The notes beneath the pieces are model-generated. The model ran no database searches and had not been told where the DNA came from. It was given only the letters and a program-made list of their open reading frames with translations. Positions 24,930-37,254 of a stretch of 64,000 nt of DNA are shown here, in pieces; the stretch's first letter is position 1; every line of letters begins with the position of its first letter. The stretch covers positions 131,325,490-131,389,489 of the forward strand of contig NC_133396.1 of the NCBI RefSeq assembly GCF_047511655.1. Reading direction: 5' to 3'. The translations under genes and the position numbers were made by a program. The DNA comes from Castor canadensis (lineage: Eukaryota; Chordata; Mammalia; Rodentia; Castoridae).

Positions 24930-26160
24930 CAAAAAACTTTAGTGCTTCAAAGGACACCATCAAGAAAGTAAAAAGACCACCCACAGGATTCAATCCCCAG
25001 CCCACAGACTGAGAAAAATTTGCAAATCATGTATCTGATAAGGGACTTCTTTCCAGGGTATAAATAGAAGGAATTCTCACAACTCAGTAATAAAAAGACA
25101 ATAACTCAATTTAAATAAAGAGCAAATAATCTGAACATTTCTCCAAAACAAAACAAAACAAAATGGAAGTGGTCAATAAGGGTAGGAAAAAACCCCTTGA
25201 CAACTTTAGTCAAAACTCCTCCACATCACTCAGAATGGGAAGGCTGAAATCAAAAAGTCAGACAGTCACAAGCTTTGGACAGGATGTGGGAAAATCACAG
25301 CCCTCATTCACCACTGGTGACAATGGTCACCACTGTGGAAAATGGTCTGCAGTTCTTCAAAAAATTAAACATAAAATTACCGTTGGACCCAGAAATTCCA
25401 CTCCTAGTTATATATCCAAGAAAAAACACATGTCCTCAAAAGGACATGTACATGATTGTTCATAGTCACTTTATTCCCTCTTTGGTGGTGGTACTGGAGA
25501 TTGATCTCAGGGCCTCACTCTTGCCAGGCAGGCACTCCACCACTTGAGCCACTCCACCAGCCCTGCTTTGTGTTGGATATTTTTTGAGATAGGGTCTTGC
25601 AAACGATTTGCCTGAGCTGGCTTTGAACCTCGATCCTCCTGATCTCTGCCTCCTGAGTAGCTAGGATTACAGAAGTGGGCCACTGGCACACTATAATAAT
25701 AATATATAATGATGTCACCAGGCACATTATTCTCAATATCCAAAAGATGGAGACCCCCAAATGTGGTCCAGTCATATGATGGAGTACTCTTGGGCCAAAA
25801 GAAGGAATGATGCATGCTACAACATGGATGAACCTTGGACTCATTATAAGTAATGAAAGAAGCCAGCACAAAGACCACATATTATAGGATCCTAGTTCTA
25901 TGAAATGTCCAGAACAAACCAACCTACAGAGACGGAAAGGAAATCAGTGGTTGCTGAGGGCAGGGGGCTGAGAGTTGGGGTGGTGGCCGTGGTAGGGAGA
26001 CTAGGAGGAGGTGGCACTAAAGGGTGTGGGGATGATAAAAATTTTCTAAAATTAATTGTGGTGATGCTAACACAACTCTGTGAATATCCTAAGTACTGTT
26101 GGATTGTGCAATTTAAATGCATGAGGTATTTATAGCTGAAAAATAGGTGCTGCGAAAAAA
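24930..26160 (+). mobile_element. Older LINE-1-family copy, split by a SINE
   Basis: A second, more diverged L1-like tail (24930-25473) continues after an antisense SINE at 25691-26160. Paired landmarks are CCCAGAAATTCCACTCCTA and later ATGGATGAACCTTGGA. No reading frame survives. Confidence 0.65.
25480..25690 (-). repeat. Dimeric B1-ID SINE splitting an older L1
   Basis: Complete antisense copy; L1 sequence resumes on its right side. Confidence 0.85.
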
Positions 26161-26689
26161 TAATCCTACAGCTGTTAAAAACATGGCAGTCAAGTACCTG
26201 GTCCTCTAATTCCCTGGCTGAGTTGCAGACAACATTGAGAACATCTAGGACTAGGCAGGACGTTTATCTTTCTGGCAATCAACCATCAATATCATGTATC
26301 GTAACAGGACTTTGATAAGAATGGGGTGGCAGAGAGTTCAAGGTTACAATTTTTGGCAAGATCCTCTAATTTAATTATATGATGATTAAGGTTGAGTTCA
26401 TACACTTTGGCAATCAGAAAGAATTTTTTTGCAAGACCTGAATGAAGGTTTAAATAGAGTCTGATCAAAGGGCTTTAGGGTCTTTTGATTAAAACACTGC
26501 TCAGTATTAAAGATAGAGATAAAATGGTCACAACTCAGAATAATTGTGTGTAACACAGAGTAAACCTTAACAATTAAACTGGCAGTAGTCCCAAATACAG
26601 CAGTATACTGAAAAAATAGTCATATCTGTTTTGGTTTTCTTAAGGCTATTAATTTTTAAAAGCCACATTCACTTTTAAAAAGTGGTCTT

Positions 26690-26767
26690 TGTTTTCATGA
26701 CAATAGAATTTGAACTCAGGGCCTTGCTAGGCAACCGCTTTACTACTTGAGCCACACCTCCAGTCCT
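26690..26767 (-). repeat. ID-type right-arm SINE
   Basis: GAATTTGAACTCAGGGCCTT through GAGCCACACCTCCAG. Confidence 0.8.
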
Positions 26768-26923
26768 TCACTTTAAAGACAAAGCCCCCATCAGAAAACT
26801 TTACCGCAAGGTCTTGGGGAGCCTGTGCTCAGCAGTATCACCGGTGGTTCATAGGATTTTGTTGTGCGATGTCTGTGAAATCTGCACATGCTTTTATTCC
26901 CCCCGGCAAGAATAACTACATCG

Positions 26924-27012
26924 TGGCTGGCGGAGTGGCTCAAGTGGTAGAACGCCTGCCTTGCAAACGTGAGGCCCTGAGTTCAAACCCCAGTGCTGCC
27001 AAAACAAAAAAC
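26924..27012 (+). repeat. ID-type right-arm SINE, close to consensus
   Basis: GGCGGAGTGGCTCAAGTGGT through CAAACCCCAGTGCTGCC with an A-rich tail. Confidence 0.85.
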
Positions 27013-27903
27013 GAAAAACACAACATTTATCAATGATGGGAAGCTACTAAGACAGTAATTAGGTGTGCAGGTAAATTCAGTGATGGAGTTATGGATACAG
27101 GATGGGGAATGTTCTAGACAGACAGGTTAGGAGAGGCCCGTAGGTGGGGGAGGTTAAATCTGAGACCTGAAGGCAGAAGGAAATTAGTCTTGTGAGCAGC
27201 AGGAAGAGGGAAAGCCAATGCAGGATTTCTGCTGCATGAAAGGTCTGGAATGTTCCAGAACCCACAGAGCAGTGTGTGTGTGTGTGCTGAGGAAGCAGAA
27301 GGGAGACAGAAAGGAGGCTGAAGAAAGACCCTGCACCTTTTCCCATGCCCAGAAGGCACAGTCAGGAGTCAGATTTCCTTCTAAGTGACAGAAAGTCATG
27401 GAGGAGTTCAAGTGAGACAGGAGGCAACCATGGGCTTCCAGAAGGCTCTGGCTGGCATGCCAAGTGTGGAGTAGAGGGAGCAGGAGGAGAGGCGGGCAGA
27501 GGAGGGTCATTTGGAACTGATCAGATGGAACAAGACAGAGATCCAATTCCGTTTTTTCTCAAATGGCTTGCCAGTTGCATTTTGTTAGTAACTAACCTGT
27601 CTTTCTTGAACCCATTTTAATTTATATCCTGCATTCTGGGCTTTATTTCACTTGTGTCTGTGGTTCACCTGTGATGGGCACTAGGCTGTTTCAATTGCTC
27701 TCACTTCATGGTGTCTTTTTGGTAGGTGGTAGTGTAAGTCCTATTACCTTTCTTTTTAAGAAATGTCTTCCAAACGCTGCAGAGCATTCTTGTCACTTGG
27801 GGTGCTCTTTCATGTGACCCAGCGTTGGGGTTTTCAAAGCCCCCCAGGTGAATGTAACCCGCAGCAATTCTGGGCATGGCTCTCCCACATGTTTACTTTG
27901 TGT
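27013..27903. other. Single-copy intergenic sequence
   Basis: Contains a short (GT)n run at about 27272; minus-strand frames of up to 120 codons here overlap each other and have no family resemblance. Confidence 0.5.
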
Positions 27904-28122
27904 GTGGCGGGTGGAGGGGGGACTGGGGTTTGAACTTGGGGCTTTGAGTTTGCAAAGCAGTGTTCTACCGCTTGAGCCACACCTCCAGTCCATTTTGCTC
28001 TAGTTATTTTGCAGATGCGGGTGTCCTGAACTGTTTGTCCAGGCTGGCCTTAAACCGTGATCTTCTTGATCACTGCCTCCTGGGTAGTTAGGATTATAGG
28101 TATGAACCACCAGCACTGGCTC
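27904..28122 (-). repeat. Dimeric B1-ID SINE
   Basis: Both antisense arms are present; the arm junction reads CACACCTCCAGTCCATTTTG. Confidence 0.85.
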
Positions 28123-28127
28123 CCCAG

Positions 28128-28262
28128 ACCTTTTTTGCTTTAGTTACTTTTCAGTAACTAGGATCTTGAGTTCTTTTGCCTGGGACAACCTCAGACCTCG
28201 ATCCCTTTACACATGCCTCCCTCATTCCTGGGATTACAGTTGTGCACCACCATCACCTGGTT
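28128..28262 (-). repeat. B1-like SINE fragment
   Basis: TCATTCCTGGGATTACAGTT and GCACCACCATCACC. A related antisense stretch follows the young L1 at 29145-29197. Confidence 0.6.
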
Positions 28263-28321
28263 ACTTTGCTGAGATGAGGAGGGAGGGGAAGTCTTCCTTA
28301 CATTTTTTTGCAAGCTGTTCT

Positions 28322-29129
28322 TTTTTTTTTAATTTTTATTGTTTTATTATTCATATGTGCATACAATGCTTGGGTCATTTCTCCCCCCTGCCCCCACCCC
28401 CTCCCTTACCACCCAATCTGCCCCTCTCTCTCCCCCCCACCCCCTCAATACCCAGCAGAAACTATTTTGCCCTTATCTCTAATTTTGTTGAAGAGAGAAT
28501 ATAAGCAATAATAGGAAGGAACAAGGGTTTTTGCTGGTTGAGATAAGGATAGCTATACAGGGAGTTGACTCACATTGATTTCCTGTGCCTGTGTTACCTT
28601 CTAGGTTAATTCTTTTCGATCTCACCTTTTCTCTAGTTCCTGGTCCCCTTTTCCTATTGGCTTCAGTTGCTTTTAAGGTATCTGCTTTAGTTTCTCTGCG
28701 TTAAGGGCAACAAATGCTAACTAATTTTTTAGGTGTCTTACCTATCCTTACCCCTCCCTTGTGTGCTCTCGCTTTTATCATGTGCTCAAAGTCCAATCCC
28801 CTTGTTGTGTTTGCCCTTGATCTAACGTCTGCATATGAGGGAGAACATACGATTTTTGGTCTTTTGGGCCAGGCTAACCTCACTCAGAATGATGTTCTCC
28901 AATTCCATCCATTTACCAGCGAATGATAACATTTCGTTCTTCTTCATGGCTGCATAAAATTCCATTGTGTATAGATACCACATTTTCTTAATCCATTCGT
29001 CAGTGGTGGGGCATCTTGGCTGTTTCCATAACTTGGCTATTGTGAATAGTGCTGCAATAAACATGGGTGTGCAGGTGCCTCTGGAGTAACCTGTGTCACA
29101 GTCTTTTGGGTATATCCCCAAGAGTGGTA
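28322..29129 (-). mobile_element. 5'-truncated young LINE-1 with target-site duplication
   Basis: The insert is flanked by the perfect 15-bp repeat TTTGCAAGCTGTTCT (28307-28321 and 29130-29144). The left edge is the poly(A) tail read as T-run, so the element is on the minus strand. The last part of ORF2 is still open for about 104 codons (28822-29136 on -). The 3' UTR is strongly G-rich on its own strand (28380-28445), as is typical of L1. It split an older minus-strand SINE. Confidence 0.85.
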
Positions 29130-29202
29130 TTTGCAAGCTGTTCTTGAACCAAGATCCTCTTCACTGGAATTATAGGTGTGAGTCACCTCCCCCATCCTTA
29201 TT

Positions 29203-29321
29203 TTTTTGGTTTTTGAGACGGTCTTGCTAAGTAGCCCAAGATGGCCTGAAATTCACAATCCTCCTACCTCCATCTCCCTACTAGCTGGGATTATAGGAAT
29301 GCACCACCAGACCTGGCTTCC
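29203..29321 (-). repeat. B1-type monomer
   Basis: TTTTTGAGACGGTCTTGCTA through ATGCACCACCAGACCTGGC. Confidence 0.75.
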
Positions 29322-29936
29322 CTGCTAGCATTTTAGCTAGACCTCTCTTGTGATCTTTCTGTAATATGCTGAGACTATAACTAAATCTCCCTACAAATAC
29401 TATGCCTGTGATGATTAGGGCTTGTTAAAAAAATGCTCAATTAATTATTTTTCTTTAACTGACACATGAAAACATAAAAATTGCGCATATGAATGTTTTG
29501 AAAAATTTATATATTGGAAAGAGTTTCAACACCTATCATTTCTTTATGGTGAAAACATTCAGACTCCTTTCTAGCCCTTTGGAGTACACAGTCCATTATT
29601 GTTACCTACATTCATCCTGTGCAATAGTAAACGAAAGGTAATGGGAGAGTTTGCTCTTTTATCTTTTGCCATAGTTTATAACTCATTGAGTTTAAAACAT
29701 TTTTAGATATCAGTATATTTTGCAATCAAACAAAGGAATGGTGCCTGTATAAAACAGGTGAACAAAGCACATGAGCCTCTAACTTAACAAGGATCAAAGT
29801 TATTTGATGGACACACTGAACTCCACCAAAAAATTAATACTTGGTGGTACCCTGAGGGAATCTGTCATTGATTCTGCTAGTCTTTTTTGTCTAGTAGGTT
29901 CTGTGGAAAAGCAGATAAATAAATAAGAATGTAGAA

Positions 29937-30029
29937 AGGCTGGGGTGTGGCTCAAGTGGTAGTGCACCTGCCTAGGGAGCACAAGGCCCTGAATTCAAAC
30001 CCCAGTGCCACCGAAAAAAAAAAAAAAAG
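29937..30029 (+). repeat. ID-type right-arm SINE with long A-tail
   Basis: GGGTGTGGCTCAAGTGGTAG through CAAACCCCAGTGCCACC and about 15 A. Confidence 0.85.
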
Positions 30030-30334
30030 ACTATTACAGATGCTTTGCTATAGAAATCTGAAACAGGCTCACTGGGGCACAGAGAAAAGAACACTGAGTT
30101 CTAGGAGAAGCATCACAGAAAGCTTCATAGAGGAGGCAACACTTGGTCTGTGTTTTGTGTTTGATGTTTTTATCAACTACTTGAATTAAGAAAGGAGGTG
30201 GGCCTATCACATTTGCTGATGATGCAAAACTCAGAGAGGTTTCTCAAATGACAAACTGAGCAATCTACACGAAGGAGATAACTGCACAAGTGCAAAGGAC
30301 TGTTCATCCTGTTCCTACTTAGTAGGGCACGCTA

Positions 30335-30424
30335 TGGGGCTGGGGTGTAGCTCAGAGGTGTAGCATAGGTCCCTGGGTCTGACCCCAGGAGACCCTGGGT
30401 CTGACCCCAGCCCTGGAAAAAAAA
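30335..30424 (+). repeat. ID-type SINE with duplicated B-box region
   Basis: GGGGTGTAGCTCAGAGGTGT, then CCCTGGGTCTGACCCCA twice (30371 and 30393), a 22-bp internal duplication. Confidence 0.75.
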
Positions 30425-30469
30425 GTGAAATTTGCAAATAAATTAATTGTTTATTACATTGTGCTTCAC

Positions 30470-30583
30470 AGAGCTGGACATAGTGGTACATGCCTGTAAT
30501 CCCAGTACTCAGGAAGCTGAGGCAGGGTAATTATGAGTTTAAGACCAGTCTGGGCTGCATAGAGAGACCCTGTCTCGATTTTT
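30470..30583 (+). repeat. B1-type monomer
   Basis: CATGCCTGTAATCCCAGTAC through GAGACCCTGTCTCG, just upstream of the SRSF3 retrocopy. Confidence 0.8.
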
Positions 30584-30849
30584 TGTTTAATGTGCCTCAC
30601 AGATGGAACAGAATGCTGCATAATTTCAAGCAAAGTTGTAGTTGTGTACTTATGACCTGAAAAGTGTACATGTTGAGAGAAAATAGGTTACACAACAATA
30701 TAGCACAGCTCCGTAGTTTAAAAATTGTGCATACATATCTATTCGTGTGCATTTTAATTTAATTTTTGTACAGAAATGGGATTATACAGTTGGGGACTTG
30801 CGTTTTTCAAGCTTTGTGCAACAAACCTCTTTCTATCCCTAAGAATGGC

Positions 30850-32400
30850 AAAACAGCCGCCATTTCGTGGACGCCGGGGGAGCTCGAGCATCTCTGGGAC
30901 CTGAGCCGGAGGGGAGGAGGAAGGCCTGTCAGTGCGTGGATTTGAGCCTTGGTATTTCTACCCCACGATCTCGAAATGCATCGTGATTCCTGCCCCTTGG
31001 ACTGTAAGGCTTATGTAGGAAATCTTGGAAACAATGGCAACAAGACTGAATTGGAACGTGCTTTTGGCTACTATGGACCACTGCGAAGTGTGTGGGTTGC
31101 TAGAGACCCTACTGGCTTTGCTTTTGTTGAATTTGAGGATCCCCGGGATGCAGCTGATGCTGTCCGAGAGCTAGATGGAAGAACACTTATGTGGCTGCCG
31201 TGTTCGAGTGGAACCATCGAATGGTGAGAAAAGAAGTGGAAACCATGGCCCACCTCCCTCTTGGGGTCGTCGCCCTCGAGATGATTATGGAAGGAGGAGT
31301 CCGCCACCCCGGCGCAGATCTCCAAGGAGAAGCTTCTCTCGCAGCCGGAGCAGGTCCCTTTCTAGAGAGAGGAGGAGAGAGAGATCACTGGCTCGGGAAA
31401 GAAATCACAAACCGTCTCCATCCTCTCTAGGTCTCGTAGCCGGTCTAGGTCAAATGAAAGGAAATAGAAGACCAGTTTGCAAGAGAAGTGTACAGGAAAT
31501 AAGTTCATTTGACAGGAGTATGTACAGAAAAGTCGTTTTGTTTGAGACTTCATAAACTTGGTGCATTTTTAAGATGTTTTAGCCGTTCAAATTTATTTGT
31601 TTCTTGGAACAGTGACATACATAACAATGTAACACTCTATGGTTTGACATGGATCACATGAGGCACATAATACCAAGAAATGTTACTTTACAATGTTCCC
31701 TTAAGCAAGATTGAATTTGCTTTGAACTTTAGTCTTGCATAGACTGAAATAAACCTAAACCCTGCCCAGTTAAAGTGTGATGTGCTAATGTTACAGAAAC
31801 AAAACAGGCAGAAATTGAACTAAGATTTACTTTCTTGCATAGCTGAGAAACAATGCAGCTGTAGATGTAAAAGCAGTCTTTTAAAAAAGCGGCTGTGATC
31901 ACAAGCCATCAGGTAAAGATGAAAGCTGCACCATTAAACTAGATGAAGTTTTTAAAAAATCTAGCTAGTCTTCACCCTGGGCAGAGGTTGCCTAGTTGGT
32001 GTAGAATCTGATGTTTAAAGAAAGTTTACCTTTGCTTAGGTCATAAGTTCCTTATGTGATTGTTGAATATGAATAAGAACACACACTTGTTACATTATTT
32101 GGAAATTTGAGATTTCAAAATCCTATGTCCTGCCAGTTTAAGGGTACATTGTAGAGCTGAACTATTGAGTTACTGTGCAAGATTTTCTTTTCATGCTGTC
32201 ATTTGTAATATGTTTTGTGAGAATCCTTGGGATTAAAGTTTTGGTTACAAATTGCTGTTTAACTTGAAAGCCTGTGTTTCCTTGCAAACTCAAAATCTGT
32301 AAGTACCAAGTCCAGGTATAACATTCCTATTGGAAGCCATACTTATATTTTCATGTAAAGTGCTTTTGAATTAATAAAATACTAGCATAATTGTGTAATA
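30850..32400 (+). pseudogene. SRSF3: SRSF3 (SRp20) processed pseudogene
   Basis: This is an intronless copy of the splicing factor SRSF3 mRNA, with 5' leader, coding part and a long piece of 3' UTR. The former start codon is at 30976 and the former stop TAG at 31465-31467. The RNA-recognition motif is readable: RNP2 is AYVGNL where the family has VYVGNL, and RNP1 is GFAFVEF. An extra T near 31188 shifts the frame right after the RRM. The Arg/Ser-rich tail continues in the next frame, lacks one Arg of the usual RRRSFSRS stretch, and is broken again near 31420 before the normal NERK ending. Two frameshifts and the lack of introns mark it as dead retrotransposed DNA. Its 3' end is unclear: unique sequence may continue to an A-run at about 33120, beyond a later SINE insertion. 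I found no clear target-site duplication. Confidence 0.9.
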
Positions 32401-32725
32401 GTTGAACCCACTGTTACCATTGTTCTCAACCCATGGAAAGCAGTTGGTCACATAGTTTATAAGAAACACAACTGAGAAGGCACTATGAATGAGTCTTGGG
32501 AATTTTTGGTTGTAACCCTGAGTGATTATTAGTAGTTGTCTAATTTAGAGGTTGAAGCCAGTTTGGGGTCCATGGTACTTAACTAACATTTTTAAAGTAA
32601 GCCGCAATCTGGTATATTGTAATCCAAAATCATTTGCCCATAAAAAAAATGGCTTTTATCTTTAGCATGTCCACAAAGTTTTGAAATTTGCTTCCATTTA
32701 TAATTTGAGGTGTTGCATGGGAATT

Positions 32726-32855
32726 TGCTCTGGTTACTTTTTAGGGATGGGGTCTCGCAAACTATTTGCCTGGACTGGCCTTGAACTGAGATCCTCCTAA
32801 TTTGAGCCTCCCAAATAGGTAGGCTTACAGGCATGAGCTATGGGGACCTGGCTTA
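32726..32855 (-). repeat. B1-arm SINE
   Basis: GGGGTCTCGCAAACTATTTG through CAGGCATGAGCTATGGG. It lies inside or just after the SRSF3 retrocopy. Confidence 0.75.
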
Positions 32856-33171
32856 CCCTGTATTTATTTATTTATTTTTTAATGTAATCACTCCTTGGTA
32901 GTATCCTCAGCCAGAAGAGAAAGATCAGAAACCCTGACAACGAGCAATGGTGAGAAAACCAGTAAGAGATCCTTGTTTCAACATCACTTTATTAAATAAG
33001 CATTCCTTTAGAAATGCTCTTATGTTTATGTTTTCTGGTTTTTCCCTAAAAGTTTCTAAGGGGTCAAAATGAGGCCACCTAATACATTCTGTATAGTGTA
33101 GACAAATTAAATGTGAAAGAAAAAAAAAAAATTTAATGACAATGTAAATATGCTTGTAATATACATTTTTT

Positions 33172-33365
33172 TTAAGTGAGACTAGAGTTTGAACTCAGGG
33201 CTTAACACTGGCAAAGCAGGCACTCTACCACTTGAGCCACAACTCCAGCCCATCTTGCTCTGGTTATTTTGAAGATGGGGGTCTCATGAACTATTTGTCT
33301 AGGCTATCCTCAAATCAGCCTTCCATGTAGTTAGGATTACAGGTATGAGCCAACAGTACCAGGCC
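33172..33365 (-). repeat. Dimeric B1-ID SINE
   Basis: GAGTTTGAACTCAGGGCTTA through GAGCCAACAGTACCAGGCC. Confidence 0.85.
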
Positions 33366-33465
33366 TTTTATCACATAAAAGAACCTATAAAGCAAAAAAT
33401 AAGTCCCACCCTGCCTTAAAAAAACAATATATGTATTTAGTCAGGCATTAAAAAAAAAAAAAGAC

Positions 33466-33945
33466 CAGATAGGATCTGTGGCTTGGATAAGTGTCCTCCT
33501 CAAGCTCACATGTTAATGGCTAGCTCAATCACTAACCGCTGGCTGGTGCTATTGAGAGGCAGGAGAAACTTCAAGAGGTGGGGCCCTGTCTAAGGGGGTG
33601 AGGAAAGGGCTTTTGGGATCCCAGCCCTTTCCTCTTCTTCTTACTTCCTCCCTCTCTCTCTTGTCTCTCTCTCTCTCTCTCTTTTGCCATTACTGGGGTT
33701 TGAACTCAGGGCTTTGCACTTGCTAGGAAGGCGCTCTACCACTTGAGCCACGCCTCCATCTCTCTTTCCTAGCTTTTAGTGAGCAGTTTTGCTCACCTAA
33801 AGGCACCATGGTGTGCTGCCTTGCATGGCCCAAGAACAACAGGCCGACTGACCATGGACTGAAACCTGTAAAACTGTGAGCACAATTAATCATCTCAGTA
33901 TTTTGTCACAGAGATGAAAAGATGACTGTACCAAAATGACAGCAG
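33466..33945 (+). mobile_element. MaLR-type (ERVL-MaLR) solo LTR
   Basis: The 5' part has TCCTCCTCAAGCTCACATG and a later GTGGGGCCCTGTC. The 3' part has GACCATGGACTGAAACCTGT, AAACTGTGAG and GTATTTTGTCACAG. This order matches LTRs of the MT/MST mammalian retrotransposon group. A (CT)n tract and a minus-strand ID-type SINE (33684-33765) interrupt it. Confidence 0.65.
33684..33765 (-). repeat. ID-type SINE inside MaLR LTR
   Basis: Follows a (CT)n run; contains CTACCACTTGAGCCACGCCT. Confidence 0.8.
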
Positions 33946-34001
33946 TGGTTATCCCTGGGTGGTGAAATTACAATTGGTTTAAAACAAAAAAAGTTTCTGA
34001 T

Positions 34002-34087
34002 TTGACCTGGGGGTTCCGTTCCGTGGTAGAATGCTTGCCTAACATGGATGAGGCCATGGCTTCTATCCCCGCACTGAAAAAAAAGAG
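34002..34087 (+). repeat. ID-type SINE monomer, diverged
   Basis: GTTCCGTTCCGTGGTAGAAT through TATCCCCGCACTG and an A-tail. Confidence 0.65.
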
Positions 34088-35839
34088 GTTTCTAATTTAT
34101 GGATCGCTGACAGTCTAAATAAAACAAGCTTGTGTCACTTACTTAATTGGGAAGAGGAGTCCCAAAAGTTATTTTACTTTTTTAAATCTGACTTTTAAAA
34201 TGGTAAGCCAGGATGGACAGCTGTGTGAGGTTTTTTATAGGTAAAGAGCACCTACAAATCAACAAGTATCTCCATAGAAATATTTACAAAGGACTTGAAT
34301 AAACACTCACAAAAGATGAAATTTCAATGCCGGAAAAGATATAAAAAGCTAAACCTTATTGTTTTCTAAAACAGGGAAAAGAACACACAAAGTGCTTTCC
34401 ATGGCTAAGACATGAGAGTATCAGAGTCCCAGACCTCATTGTCAATTTAAAAAATTCAAATTAAAGACAACGCAGCTGATCAATTTTTCAAAAATTGTTT
34501 GGTTCAAGTGCAGAGGAGTAGAGTAGTAATAGAACCACTGAGTGTTTACTTATGATCAGACACTAACCTAGGCCTGGAAGCTGAAGGAACTTGTGGCAAA
34601 TCTGAAGCCGACCTGACTGTCTCATTGTGAATCCCAGACTAGAAAGCGTCTATTAATTGGATCAGAAAATATGAACATCCAAGGTCATGAAAATATTGTC
34701 AAATTACTTCCCAAAAGTTTGCATCAAAACAAATCTTCTTGTCAATAGAGCCTGCCTTCAAGAAATTTATCTCAAAAATAATCTGAAAATAATCAGAATG
34801 TGCACAGAAATAAATACAAAAGTGTATTAAAAAGTACAAGTTAGGGAAATAGTGGGATAAACTAAATGATGTCCTATTTTACTGATCTTAAAACTGGCTA
34901 TTTTGAGGGGTTTTTAGTGAATTAGCACCTGCCTGTGATATCATAGTTTAAGCTAGTAAGATACTCCAGCCACGTAACCATCTGGTGAAGACCTCAGCTG
35001 ATGAGTCCTCCAGCTTCCGGGCAAGGTTCTTATTTTTTTAATTAAAAAAAACAAGCAACAGAAATTATAAAGAAGTTCTACTGAATACAGCACTGTATCT
35101 GATGCTTCTCACTCTTCCTGAAGTCCGTGCTCAGATGAGAGAGAGCATTACAGACCATTAGCTCATAGACTAGCTGTTATTTAATTTAACTATAAATTAA
35201 AATAAAGAGGCACATGCACCGAAGCCTTTTATATTCTTTAGGACTGAACGTTCTTCCCCTGATTTAAGCAGTCATATTATACTACTGGTTTTGAAAACAA
35301 GTGACTAATGGCCAAGCATTTAGAGAGAATTCAGTTACCACTCATGGAGCCCAGAGCTCAGTCCTCTGCTGCAAAGCTCTTCATTTTCCTCAGCTGCTCA
35401 GTGAAGTAAAACAGAATGTGATCAAAGGTAGACATTGCTCTTGAGAACTTCATCTTCACACAGATGTTAGGTTAAGTCCAAAAATTTGTTGACTTAAAAA
35501 AATTCAAGATAGTTGGCAGAAATAGTGTGGTTAGTCAGTCTTACCTTTTAAAGACAGGTTAGGTAAGACTTGAAATTCATCCAAGGAGACTGTATTCATA
35601 TATTATCTCCTGCAATAAATTCACCAATTAATTTTTGGTCTACTACATCAGGTGAGCAAAGATGATAACCATAAGTATAAAGTAAAGAGAAGCAAACACC
35701 AATAGGCCATTACATTTGTTAAGCAGAAGTGAGCTCCAGTAGAACAAAACCAAACTCAGACACCCAAATTTAGGCTCTCTCTGATACTTTACTTTTTAGT
35801 AAAGGGCAGGTCACTTATTTTCCTCCTTTTTACTTAATT
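34088..35839. other. Single-copy intergenic sequence
   Basis: No supported gene or repeat. Confidence 0.5.
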
Positions 35840-36050
35840 TTTTTTTCAATACAGGAACTTGAACCCAGAGCCTCAAGCTTGCTTGGCAGGTGCTCTATCA
35901 CTTAAGCCACTCTACCAGCCCTGTTTTATGTTGGGTGTTTTTGAGCTAGGGTCTCATGAACTATTTATTCAGGCTGGCTTTGAACCATGATCCTCCTGAT
36001 CTCTGTCTCCTGAGTAGCTAGGATTACACGTGTGAGCCATCGTGCTGGCT
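35840..36050 (-). repeat. Dimeric B1-ID SINE
   Basis: Full antisense copy ending GTGAGCCATCGTGCTGGC. Confidence 0.85.
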
Positions 36051-36492
36051 ATTTTCCTTCTTTATAAGAAGGGGCATAGTGAGGCTAAAGTTGATGGTGC
36101 TCCATACAGGCAATATGCAAGGTGTAAAGCAGCTGTGAATGTTTACAAATGCATAAATTAGACGTCAGAAACTAGAAATGAGAAGCTACCTGATGTTCAG
36201 TTTAGAGGTTCTGACTTTTATAAACACCACGAGGAGAGCCAGACTGAAGAGGGGATTTCCAAATGTTTTGACTTCATGCTACCTAATTGTGGATTTTTAA
36301 ATTTTCACACAGTCTGTATTTTACAAAGATTCTTTGGTGGTGTATGTACAGTAACCAAATTTTACCAACTGCTTTAGACCCTGGGTTTGATTAAAAAAAA
36401 AAAAAATCAGGAGACTAGGATTATCATCCAGCCCCTTCAGTCCTCCATAGTCTTGGTTGGACCAATGCAGGTCCTGAGAAAGGCCAGTTGGA

Positions 36493-36619
36493 TGCCAGGG
36501 GCTCACGTATGCTAGCTACTCAGGAGGCAGAGATCAGGAGGATCGAGGCTCAAAGCCAGCTCAGGCAAATAGTTCAGGAGACCCTATCTCAGAAAAACCC
36601 TTCACAAAAAAAAAAAGAA
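36493..36619 (+). repeat. B1-like left-arm SINE
   Basis: GGAGGCAGAGATCAGGAGGA ... AACCCTTCAC with a direct A-tail and no ID arm. Confidence 0.75.
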
Positions 36620-37254
36620 GCCAACCTAGCACCTTAACAGAAGGCTCTATCACTCCAAAGCAGCCCAAATTTGTGTTTGTCGTGTGAGTTATGGCTGATG
36701 ATGGCAAAAGATAGAGTTCAGTTCGACATGCCAAGATTTTTATGCATTCTTTGCTGTTTTGAACTTTTCAACACATCCTGGGACAATTCACACAGATTCC
36801 AGGGTGTCAGGCTACTGCAGCCTTTTTTGGATGCTATCAACAACTTGTCACCTCTGTGTTCTGCTACCGGACGACAAAGTAGCACAAGTACCTGTTTCCT
36901 TGAGTCTGTGTAATTATCTTCCAGATACAACAGGAAGTGTGGAAGCTGTTGGCGCTCATCTTCTGGAAAGTTCTGGGCCATGCAGCAAGTTGTGACTTTC
37001 TGTTACAATGTTCAGATGCTTTCTCAAAACTCTTTCCTGTAAATGCCCAGTGACTTGCTTTAAGTGAAAGTGGAAGTTTAGCTCCATAACTGACAATTAG
37101 CAGAGCAGCTACTCTGTGTAGTTCAGATTTACTCGATTTTTATGGAGTCCTTTTTATATTATTTGAACTGGAAGTTCTGATCATGAAGGAAATACAAACC
37201 TCATTGGAAAGAGAAGAGTGAAAAAGAATAAACATACAGGAAAAAGATACTTCC

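Noticed and set aside
25507-25922. Minus-strand frames of 123-135 codons
   Set aside because: They run through an inserted SINE and L1 sequence; no real protein.
26924-27012. tRNA gene (tRNA-like arm of SINEs, here and at about 20 other sites)
   Set aside because: The copies have A/B-box-like blocks but no proper cloverleaf, carry A-tails and recur as family copies; they are SINE arms.
28822-29136. 104-codon minus-strand frame as a host gene
   Set aside because: It is the end of LINE-1 ORF2 in a 5'-truncated element.
30949-31555. Functional SRSF3-like retrogene
   Set aside because: Two frameshifts separate the RRM from the RS tail and from the normal end; no intact product is possible.
36671-36995. 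Opposed frames of 78-87 codons as a small gene
   Set aside because: No domain, no splice signals or promoter; likely chance in single-copy DNA.
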